Positions 1 through 13,200 of a DNA stretch of 64,000 nucleotides are shown piece by piece (within the stretch, counting starts at the first letter, position 1; each line of letters opens with the position of its first letter). A program made the translations under genes and the position numbers. The notes beneath the pieces are model-generated. The model worked only from the letters and a program-made list of their open reading frames with translations, ran no database searches and was not told where the DNA came from. This DNA comes from Angiostrongylus vasorum (lineage: Eukaryota; Nematoda; Chromadorea; Rhabditida; Metastrongylidae), in assembly GCA_018806985.1 (NCBI GenBank), contig JADANN010000314.1, forward strand, positions 55,286 to 119,285, given 5' to 3'.

Positions 1-205
1 TTGGTCTCTCGACTAAATCTCAACAAAGCGACTTTCATGAGGAACGGATTGGTTTCTGTATGCCCCATTCACACTCGATGAAATCAATATCTCTGAATGC
101 TCTACCTACCCCCTACCTAGCTAGGGAAATCAACATGATGGACGACTGAACTCCAGAGTTGAGCAGGAGAAAACCAGCGGCATGGGGAGCTTTTTACGAG
201 CATCG
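1..205 (+). pseudogene. RTE-type LINE fragment, end of RT domain
   Basis: The sequence parallels 50745-50950 almost base for base (MRNGLVS then LSRRKRAAWG-like reading) but with small indels and stops. It is the C-terminal part of the reverse transcriptase region, cut off by the left window edge. Non-functional relic. Confidence 0.75.
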
Positions 206-839
206 AGGACCATAGTCTGTACCCAACTTTTTCGACTCCACGATTCCTCCTTCCTTAACGCATGAGTCAGGAACCTGGTCGCTGCGTGGACAGTGTGAAA
301 CGTCACTCAGTGTTATTGAAAGTGCAGTCGGAAGGATGATGCTAGGAGAACCCCGTTTCAAACAAGTAAGGGATACGAGGCTGCGATCTACGTCAAAGAC
401 CAAAAATAAAAGGTGACGTTCTTCACGTCAAACCGTCGAAAACAAGGTGAGCCGGACACGAAATACGTACGAGCGACAACCGATGAACGAGAGCCGTAAG
501 CGATCGGATTTCTCGAGACGTTAAACGTACTGTAGGGAAGACCACCGACCCGATGGTCAGCCTTCTTCACGAAAGGTCTAGAAGAAAGATATGATGCTCG
601 ACGAGTCCCCAGAGCAAGCAGAACCCACTGGGCTGCTCTTGCACGCGACAGGGAAAAATGGAGGATTTACTGGCGCCCGCTCGAGTCACTCGGCGATCGA
701 CGGGGCGACATGTAATCTGGTGTGATGCTCTCCATTGGGAGACTTTCACGTCCAGCACTCAGAGCGACGCTTCTGGAATTGCGAGTTACCATAAACGTTC
801 TCGGTTGTAGTGACAAACTCAGACAGCCGCCCTCTCTGT

Positions 840-1395
840 TGGTTCCATTCTAATCCTTGGCCTCAATGCGATGTTCTTCAGACGTTCTTCTGGGTTCAAT
901 CATAGCGTTAAAATCTCTAGTTGTGAGCTTAAAGAATGTGTGTCCCTTCTTTGTGGAACTTCTCCAATTCCTTAGAGAACGCCTGGATTTTTTTCTTCGT
1001 CAGAGCCTGAAGTTGGTGCGTAAACGGAGATGGTTCTCAAAACTGGTATTAATCCACATCTGTTCAACACCAAACGTCCCATCCGGGTTTTTACTGGTTC
1101 GACTGAATTCATGTTCATAGCCAAAGTCGTGTTCACGAGAACGGCGATGCCGTCGATTCTTCAACTGTCGCGTATTCCGAGGAACAGTTCTTCTCCGATG
1201 TCAGAGACGGCGTTGAATGTGTGGCGTTATTTCGTCTCGGCCAGTCCGATGACGTCATTCGTTATCCTTCTCGCTTACATGATCAAGTCTTCTATCAACG
1301 ACTCAAGTGAAAGTGCGTTCTTTATAGATGCAGATCATCACCTTAGTCCTTTGCGATTTAGGCGGCATAGAACGGCCCTGAAATTTTAGCAACCT
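840..1395 (-). pseudogene. RTE-type LINE fragment, endonuclease domain
   Basis: Read on the minus strand across several frameshifts it gives pieces of an APE-type endonuclease: an AETRR-like start, EELFLG, VLVNT, SVYAPTS and a degenerate DFNA. The same order occurs in the longer RTE copy at 48665-49115. Heavily decayed. Orientation is opposite to the fragment at 1-205, so the two are not one insertion. Confidence 0.6.
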
Positions 1396-2628
1396 CTCCG
1401 TACTCGTCCTACTCAACGTTGCCGTATCGAAGGCTCTTTGGGGCTAGTGAAACGAAGCTCTCGTATTTTTACTGCGTTTAGCATTTGACACCCGATTTTA
1501 GTTTGTTGAGCTCTGAACGTAGGAGCTGTGTATACTCACGGTTAGCCCTCCAGTGTCTTCCAGAATAGATATGTAGCATATTTGTTGGAGGCAACTCCTA
1601 ACTGCCTCTCATATACTTCCCTGTTACTTGATTTAAGGCTTTTAGCTGAAGTGACTCGTAGAATACAATCCGCATAAATTAGTATACACCCGCTCACTAA
1701 TGCAAGAATACGTTCTCGTAAATACACAAGTTATGCGCCAAATCGGTGCAGCAAAAACACAGAGTCCGACTCCACGATCCACCTCCGTCTACAGTGAAGC
1801 AGAGGTCGCTTTGTGCCATTAACAATCTACCTGCCACATGTTGACGCGCCACGTTGCCTTGGTACCAATCACCATAGGATCTCAATGGGAGAGGTTCGAG
1901 CAACCGTAATGTGAAAATAATTAAACTCAGAAATCTTGAAGGTGTACTGCATACAAGATGTTCAACAATTTTCACATGAACAGAAACCGTGCACAATAGA
2001 GTTTTTGAAAATAGTTGGTAATAGATTTCTAGCCTCCTCCTCCGTGTTTATCGTCTCAGTATGCCTATACAGTGTTCCTGAATGGCGAATTTGTCAACCA
2101 AACTTTGGAATTGTCACTCAGATGTTTAATATTTCTTGTCGGCAGCCCAGCTAATAAGAAGCCAATTCCAGAAGTTATCACCACCCTGAGGATGACCTAA
2201 TCGTAGTGTGATATACTTTCCTATAATCTACAAGACATGTAAAAGCCCTTTGGTAGCGACATCAGAAATCCTTAGCATGGCTTTTGTGAAACCTCAGGGA
2301 AAAATCTTTTCATTTAGAAAGCCGCCAATCAGGGTTCCGCCGTCCTCTCATGAAGGCAGCCTATTCAAATACTGATGAATTATTAAGTATATTCATACAA
2401 TCGTAGAAACCGACTTTCATATAATTTCAACATAAACAGCAAGTAATTTGTTGTATTTATCGGATTACACAAGGCTGTTTCTAAAAACCAAGTTAGTAGT
2501 TCATAGGAGTGGTGACGCTGGTCAAGATAGAGTATTTTTTAGTGACAGTATCATGTAAGCTCATTGATGCATGAAGTCAGATTTTTTTCGCTGATAAGCT
2601 AGCAGGGAGGTTGCTAAGGCCTTCTTTC
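1396..2628. other. No gene seen
   Basis: AT-rich sequence with only short frames. A faint family A relic (AATTCCAGAAGTTATCACCA) is visible near 2160-2260. Confidence 0.6.
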
Positions 2629-2665
2629 GGCTAACGTTCTGGTGCATTCGCCTTCTTCATAGTCG
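2629..2665 (-). ncRNA. Degenerate hammerhead-like motif
   Basis: The minus strand reads GACTATGAAGAAGGCG ... AGAACGTTAGCC. The CTGA box is changed to CTATGA and the GAAA box to AGAA, but order and ends fit the family. The surrounding sequence resembles that of 6790-6970. Confidence 0.35.
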
Positions 2666-3496
2666 GATTTATTCAAGTCGATTGTCAGTTACTCCCGTTA
2701 GTCGACTATTAGTCGATTGATTATCGACACTGAAGTCAAATTAAAGTCGGCTTTCAAAGAAAAATGCAACAAATTATATCCAAGCAGATTCTAATCTTTG
2801 GATTTCTATACATATTTCGGCAGACTGTGTTTCCGATTCAGCTGGATCTTTCAATATTTTACGAACCATAAGCCAAAGTGTTACCTTAGTGGCTCAGGTG
2901 AGATCAGCACAAAGGTGGCCTCCTTGATTTGATGCAGGGCAACTGTCGTAAAGTTCAAGAACATCTAGAGGATCGGAATGGGGAAGTAACGACATTCTCA
3001 TCAAGAGTACAAGAGTTTATTAATCGGGAGACAGTCATTAACTTTAGTAGCCAGGTTTTCTGAGGTTACATCGCTTTTTCCATGTTTTTTTATACTGTTG
3101 ATTATGGTACACTATCCAATGTGACTGGTTTCAAGAGAAAACATCCGTTATCAGCAGTGAGTACACCATATAGCATCCAAAGCTTATCGATAAGCCGGTA
3201 TCGATGACAAATCGATTAACTAAACTCTCGAGTTAACTCTCTGTTCTTCTCCTCGTTAAGATGCTCATGCGCTCGATATTGCTCTCAGTTTTCAAACTCT
3301 TCTTAGCATATTCCTCACATAGGTTAGGTTTTAAGAACCTCTTGGAATCTTTGAGAAAAGTCTCAGCTCATTGGTCACCTGACGAAATAAGCAGGTCTTT
3401 GTCGTATTCATGCTGTTTTTTTTGATTTTCGATAAAATACAATCACATAGTCGGAGTTAGGGAAAGGCTATTCATTGAAGCTGAAGTTCCTCCCAA

Positions 3497-3868
3497 CGAT
3501 TTACAGCTTCATCGTGCCTGGTAGGTGTTCCTGGGTGTCGAGCTGCGATGAACAGTGGGGAGATTCATCCTCCAGGCAGGGTCTCCCAAGCTGAGAAGTA
3601 GTCCGGCGTTTCCATAAGGAAGCCCAGCTAAGAGTAAACCAATATCAGGATTAACCACTGTCTTGGTGTCAAATTAGTCGCATTGTGGCAAATCTTCCTC
3701 TGATCCACAAGGGATCGATTGCCTGGGGTGATGGCAACTTAAGCTAGGCTGACATCGGAACTCCTGAGAACCACAATGGCTAAAACACCAACAGATAATT
3801 AGAATGGAAATTATGATGGGGCCCACACTACCCTGTGAAGTCCGGCCATTCAAGTATCCAACTATCCA
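3497..3868 (-). repeat. Interspersed repeat family A
   Basis: About 370 bp; shares with the other A copies the blocks CCCAGGAACACC, TTGGGAGACCCTGCC, AACGCCGGACT and GGTATTGGTTTACTCTTAGC. No pol III boxes were seen. This copy runs directly into the hammerhead-bearing PLE end at 3881. Confidence 0.7.
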
Positions 3869-3880
3869 AGTAGGCAGCAC

Positions 3881-3916
3881 GGCTCTGAAGAAAGCGAAAT
3901 CGCCGAAACGTCAGCC
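3881..3916 (+). ncRNA. Minimal hammerhead-ribozyme-like motif (PLE terminus)
   Basis: Layout GGCT - CTGAAGA - (A) GCG/CGC stem - GAAA - CGTC - AGCC: the CUGANGA box, a stem II hairpin, the GAAA box, a GUC cleavage triplet, and a closing stem I (GGCU/AGCC). Stem III is nearly absent, as in the minimalist hammerheads described at PLE flanks. It is followed by a short CAA-rich leader. Confidence 0.6.
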
Positions 3917-4060
3917 ATCGATCAACAGCACCAACAACAACGACAACGACAACAAAAACCAAGCTCGCATCAACTCATAAAGATCAGCTTATAAGATCAT
4001 ATAAATAAATGTGTCAACTATTTATGCCGAGGTTCATAGAAAGTCAGTCTTTTGAACTAT

Positions 4061-5450
4061 TAAGACACGTGCCAGCAAAACATATAGTCCAGTGGTTAGA
4101 GATTCCCTGCAATGACTAACTGATGCTAATCTTATCTGGGTGACTAAAATACACTACTTGAGGAGTCGCCTAGCGAGCATTAGTGCTGCTAAAGGCTAAA
4201 TATGTATGCGATCACCTCCGAGGTGCTATGAATTTGGTGGAATGCACGACGCATCCATAAGGAGTTGGACAATGTCGGGTCCTACGACCTTTCTCCCTCC
4301 ATCAGTTGAAGTTTGCTACCTACACACCTAAACGGTCTACATCAGACTGAGACTGTTTTTCCCTGGAGTGCCGTTAAACCGCTAATTTCCGAGATGTTCC
4401 AAGGTCTTCACAACACGCATCCGTATGCTTTTCCGGAGCGAGCTGAGGAGGTTTGTTGTCTCGTGACAGGTTTTTTTCCAGGACGGAGCCGACTCGTGAC
4501 GTTGATTCGCTCCTAAATGAGTTCCCATAGTTGCCATAGAAAATATCATGTCATTTTGGGACAAATGGAACAAGAAATGACATTGCGTTTTCCCGGCAGC
4601 AAAGACACTTCCCCTACAACTTCAACTCTCTTTTTCATCAGCCCGACCGGAACCCGTTCCTCGTTTTCCTTTTCCTCCTCTTTCCTCTTCCTAACCAAAC
4701 CGTGAAATCCGCAGTCTGTTGGTTCTATTACTCATCGTCAGTTTCTATATGCGTTATTTTTTAACACGAATAAATAGATCGGGAAACTTCAGTGGTAACT
4801 TAACAACTGGCACATTACTTTTGTCATTCATCCATCCTAAACCATACTGGATGGCTTCATTTCACAAAAAATCCGTCCCGATGTTCTCCCAACGGGCCCA
4901 GTTCCCTCGATTCCTTTGTGACACGACCACGTCACAGTCATGCGCAGACGTCGAGAGTGGTCAGGGAACGAGAGGTGGCGGCTGAGGGTGGCTGCAGCTT
5001 CATTCTCGCGTGTTTCAGCTATCATGCTTTCCTTCTGATTTTATGGTTATCGACCGTTTTTGCGAATGTAGTCATTTTCAGTGGCAGAATATGACCGATT
5101 TCCACAGATGAGACAACGTGACGTTCATATGGTAACGGATGCAGTCACACATTAAACACTAGTTGCTCGAACTGTTGCCATTTCGTCAGTCACGGTTGGG
5201 TTTAGTTGAAATAATAACTTAAAAAGAAACAAATGCAATACTTTTTTTCTTTTTTTTCTCTGTTTTTTAAGTTCACACTAACAATGGCGCATCGGTTTAT
5301 GATGTCATCACAGTGTGTTATTGAAACCTCTTAAGGTTAGCGAGAGACACTGGCTTTTTCTGGGTTGACTGCGTTTGTGAGTCAAAGGATTGAGTTAGCT
5401 CTGATATGAGGTCGTTAGATAAAGTGGCTGTTAGAAGGGAAATGTTTTCA
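4061..5450. other. No gene seen
   Basis: A diverged SINE-like stretch at about 4080-4290 (TCCAGTGGTTAGAGATTCCC, then GGAATGCACGACGCATCC). The rest holds short overlapping frames of 60-90 codons on both strands without recognisable domains or convincing splice context. Confidence 0.5.
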
Positions 5451-5457
5451 AGTAAGG

Positions 5458-5702
5458 AGAAATTGAAAATTGGACAGCTCTGGATTCGATCCAGGAACCG
5501 TTTCCAGCTGAGTGTATTAACTTTCTAGCTAACCGTCCACTCCACGTACGATCAGATGTTTTCGTGAAGGACACAGGGTTCAGGCGAGTCTATGCATTTC
5601 ACTCCAACAGCGGTAGGCTGATTTACATGGACGTTCACAACGATACACTTATCTACGGACAGCTGTCTCCAGCAGATAGCGCAAGTCCCACCAGTAGTTG
5701 AA
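5458..5702 (+). CDS. Unassigned exon-like reading frame, no start visible
   Basis: From a possible acceptor (AAGTAAG at 5451-5457) the plus strand reads about 80 codons without a stop (EIENWTALDS ... VYAFHSNSGRLIYM ... GQLSPADSASPTSS) and ends in TGA at 5702. Composition is protein-like rather than repeat-like and no repeat family covers it. It could be a terminal exon of a gene starting further left. It partly overlaps a 72-codon minus-strand frame (5867-5649, starting MANLKTASPVVEEV) that also looks coding, so at most one is real. I do not recognise either product. Confidence 0.25.
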
Positions 5703-6456
5703 CGATTCTTCTCCGGATGCGGTTTCGGCTGAGGAGATGGATTTTCTTTCCAGAGCGACTAGGAAGTGTGGTATGTCGCTGTAGTGGAGCTCCAGATTCT
5801 CGCATAACTCATCAGGTCCTTCAGGAACTTCCTCCACCACAGGCGAAGCGGTTTTTAGATTAGCCATTACCAGTTCAGCTCAACTCGCAGTCCAATTTTT
5901 CCTCCGATGGTTTCGATTCGGGTTCCCACTCGGCGACGTTTGTGCATTTCGGCGTTGGATCAAGTGGTGATGGCCGAAGTCCCTCACCAATCAGCACGTA
6001 GTCATGAATGATTGTTCATCCTACGCGCCTGGCAACCTATTCTTGTCATGGAATCTCAAATTCCAGCCTACAAGAATTTCTGAATCCATATTACTTAAAG
6101 AAGTGTAGAGCAGGATTAGTACATGGTGCATCTGCTCAACACCCTACTGATGGATTTTCGGAGACCAGGGGTTTGCTTCTGTCATGTCCCACATATTGGA
6201 TAATCAGTCCAATCCAGCTTTGTTTTTGGTTACTCTACAATTTCGCAGTTCTCAGTAACTTCGGCGAATCGTTTTGAAGTGTTCTATAACGTTCCAGACC
6301 ATACTGCATGTAAAACCTGTTCGTAATAAGAATGTTTTTTCTTTTTTGAAGTGTTGTCCTAACTTTCCAATACTTAAGTACAGAAGTCCTTGTATCCGTT
6401 GTACTTAGTTATTTTTTCCATAAATCCATGAATAAAGTACACTACTGGGTGTATTA

Positions 6457-6730
6457 GGGTGCGTGTTGCACAGTGCTCGGGCGCCCTGCAACAAACACGT
6501 GGAATTGATCCCCCACGGCCCACCAAGCCTTCCATCCCTCCGGGGTCTGCAGATTGGTACAAGACTTGTCTGGGAGAATAGCAGTACTGACTCGATACAT
6601 CGATAGGCCACCACGAGTCATTGTAAAGGCCAGGTATGCATTAAATCACCTCTAAACTATGCTCAATGAAGTGGAATGCATGGCGTATCCATCAGGATTG
6701 ATCAACGCCGAGAGCTTTATCCTTTTTTTA
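6457..6730 (+). repeat. tRNA-derived SINE, family B
   Basis: Head with a pol III A-box-like segment (GTTGCACAGTGCTCGG, decayed) and B-box-like GGAATTGATCC, then a conserved body (CCATCCCTCCGGGGTC, GACTTGTCTGGGAG) and tail GAGAGCTTTATCCTTTTTT. This is the most common repeat in the window. Confidence 0.8.
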
Positions 6731-6860
6731 CTAGGTGTATAGTTCCATAGATGACGTCCCTAATAGCTATTCAAAGATCGACCTTCCTTTACCTCGGATT
6801 AACTAATTAGCATATATTTTTCATTGATGAGCTATCAGGAGGTTGATAAAAACTTTGTTC

Positions 6861-6896
6861 GGCTAACGTTTCGACGTCTTCGTCTTCTTCAGAGCC
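6861..6896 (-). ncRNA. Minimal hammerhead-ribozyme-like motif
   Basis: The minus strand reads GGCT CTGAAGA, stem II GACG/CGTC with loop AAGA, GAAA, CGTT, AGCC. All conserved boxes are present; the cleavage triplet would be GUU. A degenerate plus-strand partner lies 38 nt away at 6935-6970. Confidence 0.6.
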
Positions 6897-6934
6897 GAAG
6901 AACGATCGACTATGGACCGTCTACTCGGATCATC

Positions 6935-6970
6935 GGCTGTGAGGAAGTTAAAGGCCCCGAAACGGTAACC
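6935..6970 (+). ncRNA. Degenerate hammerhead-like motif, partner of 6861-6896
   Basis: GGCT GTGAGGA ... GGCCCC GAAAC GGTAACC. The first box has G for C and stem II is disrupted, so it is probably inactive. Orientation is inverted relative to the copy at 6861-6896. Confidence 0.35.
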
Positions 6971-7204
6971 AATTGAAGTTCTTTCTATCAACCTCGTGTC
7001 ATCTTACCAATGAAAGATATACAATGATTAGTTATGTCGTGTTTAGTATTCTAACTATAGAAACCATTAACTACGTTTATCTGGTATTTTCAAAGATGTT
7101 TAATATTTAGGGAGACAAACACGAAAGCTTTTTGGTTGCTTAGTAGATGAAACTGTGGTCTAGGACATACGTAAACAACGAAAAACTGCTTTTCTTTATT
7201 ATAG

Positions 7205-10200
7205 ATGAAAGGGGAGAATGTCTCCTCGGCTGGGGAGAAAAATCAGTACGATCAAGAGGAGGAATCTAACACGGAGGTAACATTGTTATTCATCTTATCC
7301 CTACTGTATTCGTCTATTTACTTAAGTGCTTGAATACTTGGATGGCCCCTTGTCTACTGATTGTGCGGTCCCCCAGCATAATCGGTTTTTTTCGGAGTTT
7401 TTGCTGGTTTAGCCACAGTGGGATCCTGAGGTCATCCAGGCCTAAGTCCGCCCCAGGTCGTCGCCACCACAGGTAATGGTCGTCCTTCTGAGTGAGATTT
7501 ACCACCATGCGACTAGTTTGATACCAGGACGGTGGTGGATCCTGGTATTGGTTTACTTTTAGCTGGGATCCCTTATCGAAACACCGGACCCCTTCTCAGT
7601 TTGAGTTATCTTGCTGAGAGGACCGATCGCCTCACTGTACATCACAGCCCGACACCCAGGAACACCTCTGAGCCACAGTGAGGGATAAATTGTTGGGAGG
7701 ATTCGTTCATTTGCAGATCATATCCGCAGTAGTTGAAATTTGTAACCTTTAGGGTTCTTTGTGACAACTGTATTGTTCAGAATTCTGTAAGAGTAAAATG
7801 TTGGACCCGTGAAATTTTCAGGACGATGACGATTATTCAACTGATGACGAAATTCAATACTGTGATTGTATTGCATCAGTCCTTGCTCAGTCCATTCCTG
7901 GAATGCCTGGGAAAAAAGGTAAAGATTCATCTTTATTCTTGGCTTTTGTAATAATGCGGTACAGACGCTCCACGAAAAACTGTTAAATGCCTGCTCTGGA
8001 GTAGAAAATATAGTTGGTTATCACTTATACACTTACATACTTGGATTACCCGGCCTTCCTAGTTGTGCGGGCACCAGCATAGCCTCCATTTTTTCGGAGT
8101 TTTGATGGCTTAGCCATTTTTAGTTTCCTGGTGTCCCGAGATCATCCTAGTCGAAGCCTTCCTCAAGTCGCCAGCATCCCAGGCAGTCGTTGCCTTTGTG
8201 GATCAGAGGGAGATTTGCCACTATGCGACTAGTTTGATGCAAGGACGGTGGTGGAACCTGGTGTTGGTTTACTCTTAGCTTGGCTTCGTGGTGGAAACGC
8301 CGGACTCCTCAGCTTGGGAGACCTTGCTGCGATGATGGATCCTCCGGTGTGCATCGCAGCCCGATAGCCAGGAACACCTAGGCACGATGAGGCGGTAAAC
8401 CATAGGCAGGATAGTTGGTTATTACTTAATGATTCTTGGAATCAAAAGTCGAGTCAATGATTCTTTGTAATGATTTCTATGTTGATCCTTACTTACCTAC
8501 TTTCTATGTTGTTGATATGGAAGATTGTCTTCGTTAATGTGCCTTTAAAAAGCAGTTTTTGCAAAATAGAAGGGAAATAAGGAGAGTTGTCGCTGTTCAG
8601 GCATTATTCCATACGAATCGGTCTTCGATACGCAAGCGCAAGCACGTCGCAGAGGCTACTGGATTCCTGGCGTTCCAGTGAACGCGAAAATTGTAAACGT
8701 AGAGAGGAATACTGACAGGAAAATACATTTAATCAATACACTATTGTAAGTTTATTACACGTACATTTTCAAGTTTCTTTTATTGCCTCTTATAATAGGA
8801 GGGTGAGGCCTCAAGTACCGTCCTGAGTTATGTGGAGACTTGAATCCCTAGTGTAATGCGAGCAGTACTATTGACCTTAGTTAGTCAGTGAACTTACATG
8901 ATGTTCCTAAAGCCCCTACGTTTGCCGACTCTGTCCTCTGTTTGAGCTTTATCGTTAGAGTTTATTCTGTAGACAAGCTAGTGCAAAAATGCATAATTTG
9001 TAGAAGTTTCTGAAGAGGATCTATGGGAACACTTCTAATTTTTGGTTTGCAAAATTCGATATGGTTTTGCTAAGAAATGAAAATTTCCAGGTATACCATT
9101 CAGTTAGAACACGGACAATTCAAGTGGAGTGTTGTTCGGAACTACAAGGACTTTACGGCTCTTAATAGTCGATTGAAGGCCCACAGAGCTGCTCAGCAGA
9201 TTCTTGCTCCAGTTCGTAGGTTAGCAATTTTTTCTCAGTTATTTTTGTGTTCATTTGTTTTTTTTCCACAACGATTTCAATATTGATACCAAGTACACAA
9301 GTTTTTTTATGTTTACATTATTTTCTACATAATTAGTATGCAAATGTTATGTTACAAAAAGATAAAGGATAAAGCTTCCGGCGTTGATCAATCTGTGAAG
9401 GATGCGCCGCCATTCATTCTACTTCATTAAGGATCATTGGAGATGATTCAATGTATATATGGCCTTTACTATGACTCGCGGTGGCCCACCGATGTATTGA
9501 GCCAATGTTGCCATCCCTCCCAGACAAGTCTGGTACCAATTTTCCGACCTCGGAGGGATGGTGTACCTGGTGAGCTTTGGGCGCAGGGATCGATCCCTCA
9601 TCTATCCTCTGACCACTATGCTACACGCCCTCCTATTATGATATATTACATACGATGCAATTATATGTGTATTGAGATCGATTTAAAAGAAAACTTGCAG
9701 ATTGTATCGCCATAAAGTGAATGAGTAAGTTTCTACGTTGTTCGAGGATTTCATATTGCATTTAGACCTTCGAGTGGAGATGTTCTTTCGGCAACTTTAC
9801 TTCTGCTAAGATTTTCACTTTATGAACTTCAAAGATCCACCCGTAGGTGTAAATGGGAATGCGAGTTATCGAGTTTTTTGGCATGTTCGTGACGTTGTGT
9901 CTTTTGATGGATTGTTATCTTCTAAGGATTGAAAAAGACGTCGTGCTTCCTTTTACGGATCAGTCAACGTTCTATGGTTCAGCGTTTTTTAGAGTCCCAA
10001 GAACGTGTCGATGCAATGCTGGAGTCAGTGGGGATCGACGTTATTCCGGACCACAAAGAGGATTGCTTGTATTATCGCCATCCTAGCAATCATCGACGAA
10101 AGCACTCACGAGTGAGGATTTTTGTGGTTTCCATTATTTGCTTAGGTGTTTAGATGACTCATGTTTATGAGTCATATGAGCTCCATTATTGATGCTTGAG

Positions 10201-13200
10201 CCAACAGTGTGAGGGGCTTTGTGCGTTCTTAGCCCTTCGTAACAGGCATCTCCGTCTTAACGAGTCAATGGACTTTTGCCTCCTTACGGTTGAAGTCCAT
10301 CGCATAGGTAACAAAATTTTGTGGCAAAAGTGGTATGTGTTTCATTGGACTTTTGGTTTTCTGAAGAAGTTTGTGATGGAAAAGAGCTTTTCCCGAGCAC
10401 AGGTGACCCCTCTGAATAGATAAGTTGTTCATTGGAAATTTACGCTCAGAAACACCGCCCCCAAATTTTGTTCTGGAATGGTGATTTTTGTAGAAGTTCT
10501 CTCTTGATTCAAGAAGGACCCCCAGGCCTATTCGTTGCCAAGCATCCTGTTTCTATCTACCTTCAATTTTAATGGAGTAAATAAATATTATCACGGATTC
10601 TAGAACTACTTATGTTTTTGTGGGCCACTGAGAGGCAGTCCTTTCGAATACGTCTAGTAGCGCATATTTACAAGTATCAGATTTACTCTTCATGTTAGTT
10701 CTTTAGGTAATACGAAAGATATGCACTACTTTTGACATGCGTGAGGTGTTCCCACTCGAATTTTGTGTTTTAGTGAGGAAATAAATTTGTTCTTGAAATC
10801 GAAACTGGGAGCTGACTCTTTCTACGAGAACATTTAGACAGCCATATTGAAGCGTGAGGTAGAAGCACTCGATGGGAAAGCACCAATAGCATCAACTGAA
10901 AACACTTCTCCAATTTCTGAAGAAGCTCGATTGAAGATGCAAGAAGCGGTCCAATGTGATTTTTAGTTCTGTGCAAGCTGTTCAATATGTTATTCATACG
11001 TTTTTTGAGCAAATCTATGTTTCAGCTGGCATTTTACAAGACGAGAATACAACTGCTCTACCGAAAAATGTGAAGAAGAAAATGCGAACTCGCAAAAAAC
11101 ATGGTCTGCCACGATTTCCCATTATACCGGATTCCATGGTGACGAACTTAGAAGTTCGAAAGGTACGTGATTGGTAGTTCGAAGACCATTTTTTTTTACA
11201 TGTACCAAAATCCTTCTGCTCATCCAATTCGAAACAAGCTCTGGGTTATTTTGATTTTGGGTGCAATATCTAATATTTATTTTTCTTGCCATCACTATTG
11301 ATTTTTTAGGACCAACTCGAGAACTGGTTGCAAATGCTGCTACACATCCCAATAAATCGTAATCATCATGAAACTGTGTGTTATTAGTTCCTATCTTGTA
11401 ACTGTTCTCTTTTACGTCATTCCGATTTGCAGAGCTTTTTCTGTTGTGTTCCAGGCTGAATTCCTTGAAGTTTCTCGTTTCTCGTTTGTTAACGAGTTGG
11501 GAGGAAAGCACACTGAAGGTTTCGTTAAGAAACGCCCTGGAGGAGCTCGAGTTTTTCTCGGTTGGAAGCAGTGTTGTGTACGATATCTGCTTCCTTGGAG
11601 TAAACGGTAAATTTGCTGGTCATTCAAATGGAAAGTGTGAAAATTGGTGGCACTGGCTGCTATCGTCATGATGAGTGTATCCTGGTCCAATTTTTCTGGC
11701 AGTGATCGACTACTCATTGTGGTTTTATGCCTGTCATCTGCAGTGCCTTTAGAAAAAAGTTGGTTAAATGTTTTACGCTTACAGGTGGTTGATGGTTCGT
11801 GACTCATTTGTAGCATATATGGATCATCGGACCGAACAAATTCGCCTCGTATTGCTCATGGATCGAGATTTCAAGGTGGTAATCACTGTTGGCAAAGAAT
11901 GCTTTGTAACTCGTGGAGTTCAGTGGAATTAGTATTTCCCTGTTAAAAAGTAAATTGCAAGCCTTTACTACTCGGTGTATAGTTTCTTTTGTATCTCTAT
12001 TCTAAAGTCATTCTTCCTTTTTTTCTGAGTGCACATCTACTTCGCTGCGATTTAAACAAGCCAGTTGTTTTTTTGGCGTTATATTTCGCCGCTTTTCAGG
12101 TAGCAGCTGGTGGTAAGGAAGCTGATGGGATACCCACTGGTTTAATAATCTTCAATACACAACAGTTTGTTCTATCTACATTTGTTTTCGATATTTTATT
12201 TAATTAGTGATGAATGGTGTACATCCTTTTGTTTCTATTTTCATCGGGAAGATCTTACATATCTGTAAGTATTCTGTGGGGTAAATAGCATCAGTACTTT
12301 AGTAGAACTTCGATTACTTAGCTCAAACGTCACTTTGTAGTGAACTGCACCTTAAATGTCGACGCATAGAAGATACAGCAAGGTGGAAGGCCATCATTGA
12401 ACAAGCAATGCATGGAGTTGGAAGTATTTGGATTCAACCGCATCGTTTCAGCTCCTCGTTTCCTATCCGAGAAAATTCTTTTGGAAAGTGGTAAGCTCCA
12501 ATTTGACATAGAAATGAAAAAAGAAGGATAAAGTTCTGGGCGTTGATCAATCCCTATAGGGTGCGCTATGCATTCGACTTCATTAAGCATCTTTGGAGGT
12601 GATTGAATCTATATCTGGCCATTACAATGACTCGCGGTGGCCTACCGATGTATTGAGCCTGTGCTGCCATCCTCCCAGGCAAGTCTGGTACCAATTTCCC
12701 GACCTTAGAGGGATGGAGGGCGTGGTGATCCCTAGGGCGCGAAGATCGGTCCCATGTGCATTGCAGGCGCCTTCGACCATTGCGCTACACGCGCCATTTA
12801 ATTTACTCTAAAACTAGCTTGACATATTAGTGGAAAACTAATTCATGCGGAATTTATGTGATGAGTACAAACTGCGGCACTTGAAGCTGAGAATGAACTA
12901 CTTTCTTAGGCATAAAACAAGAATTTGATAGGAAATTTTAAGAAATCTATGGGTTTTTTTCGTAAACGATCTCTTTCGTTCTCCTTCGCGATCAAGTTTT
13001 TTTCTGTCCAAATTTCTTAGGCATAAAACAAGAATTTGATAGGGAAATTTTAAGAAATCTATGGGTTTTTTCATAAACGATCTCTTTCGTTCTCCTTCGC
13101 GATCAAGTTTTTTCTGTCCAAATTTTTCTTTCTTAAAATTCGTAGTCCGAATAAGGCAACGAAGGTTCTCAGTGGATTAGTTAGTCATCATAGTTGGACT

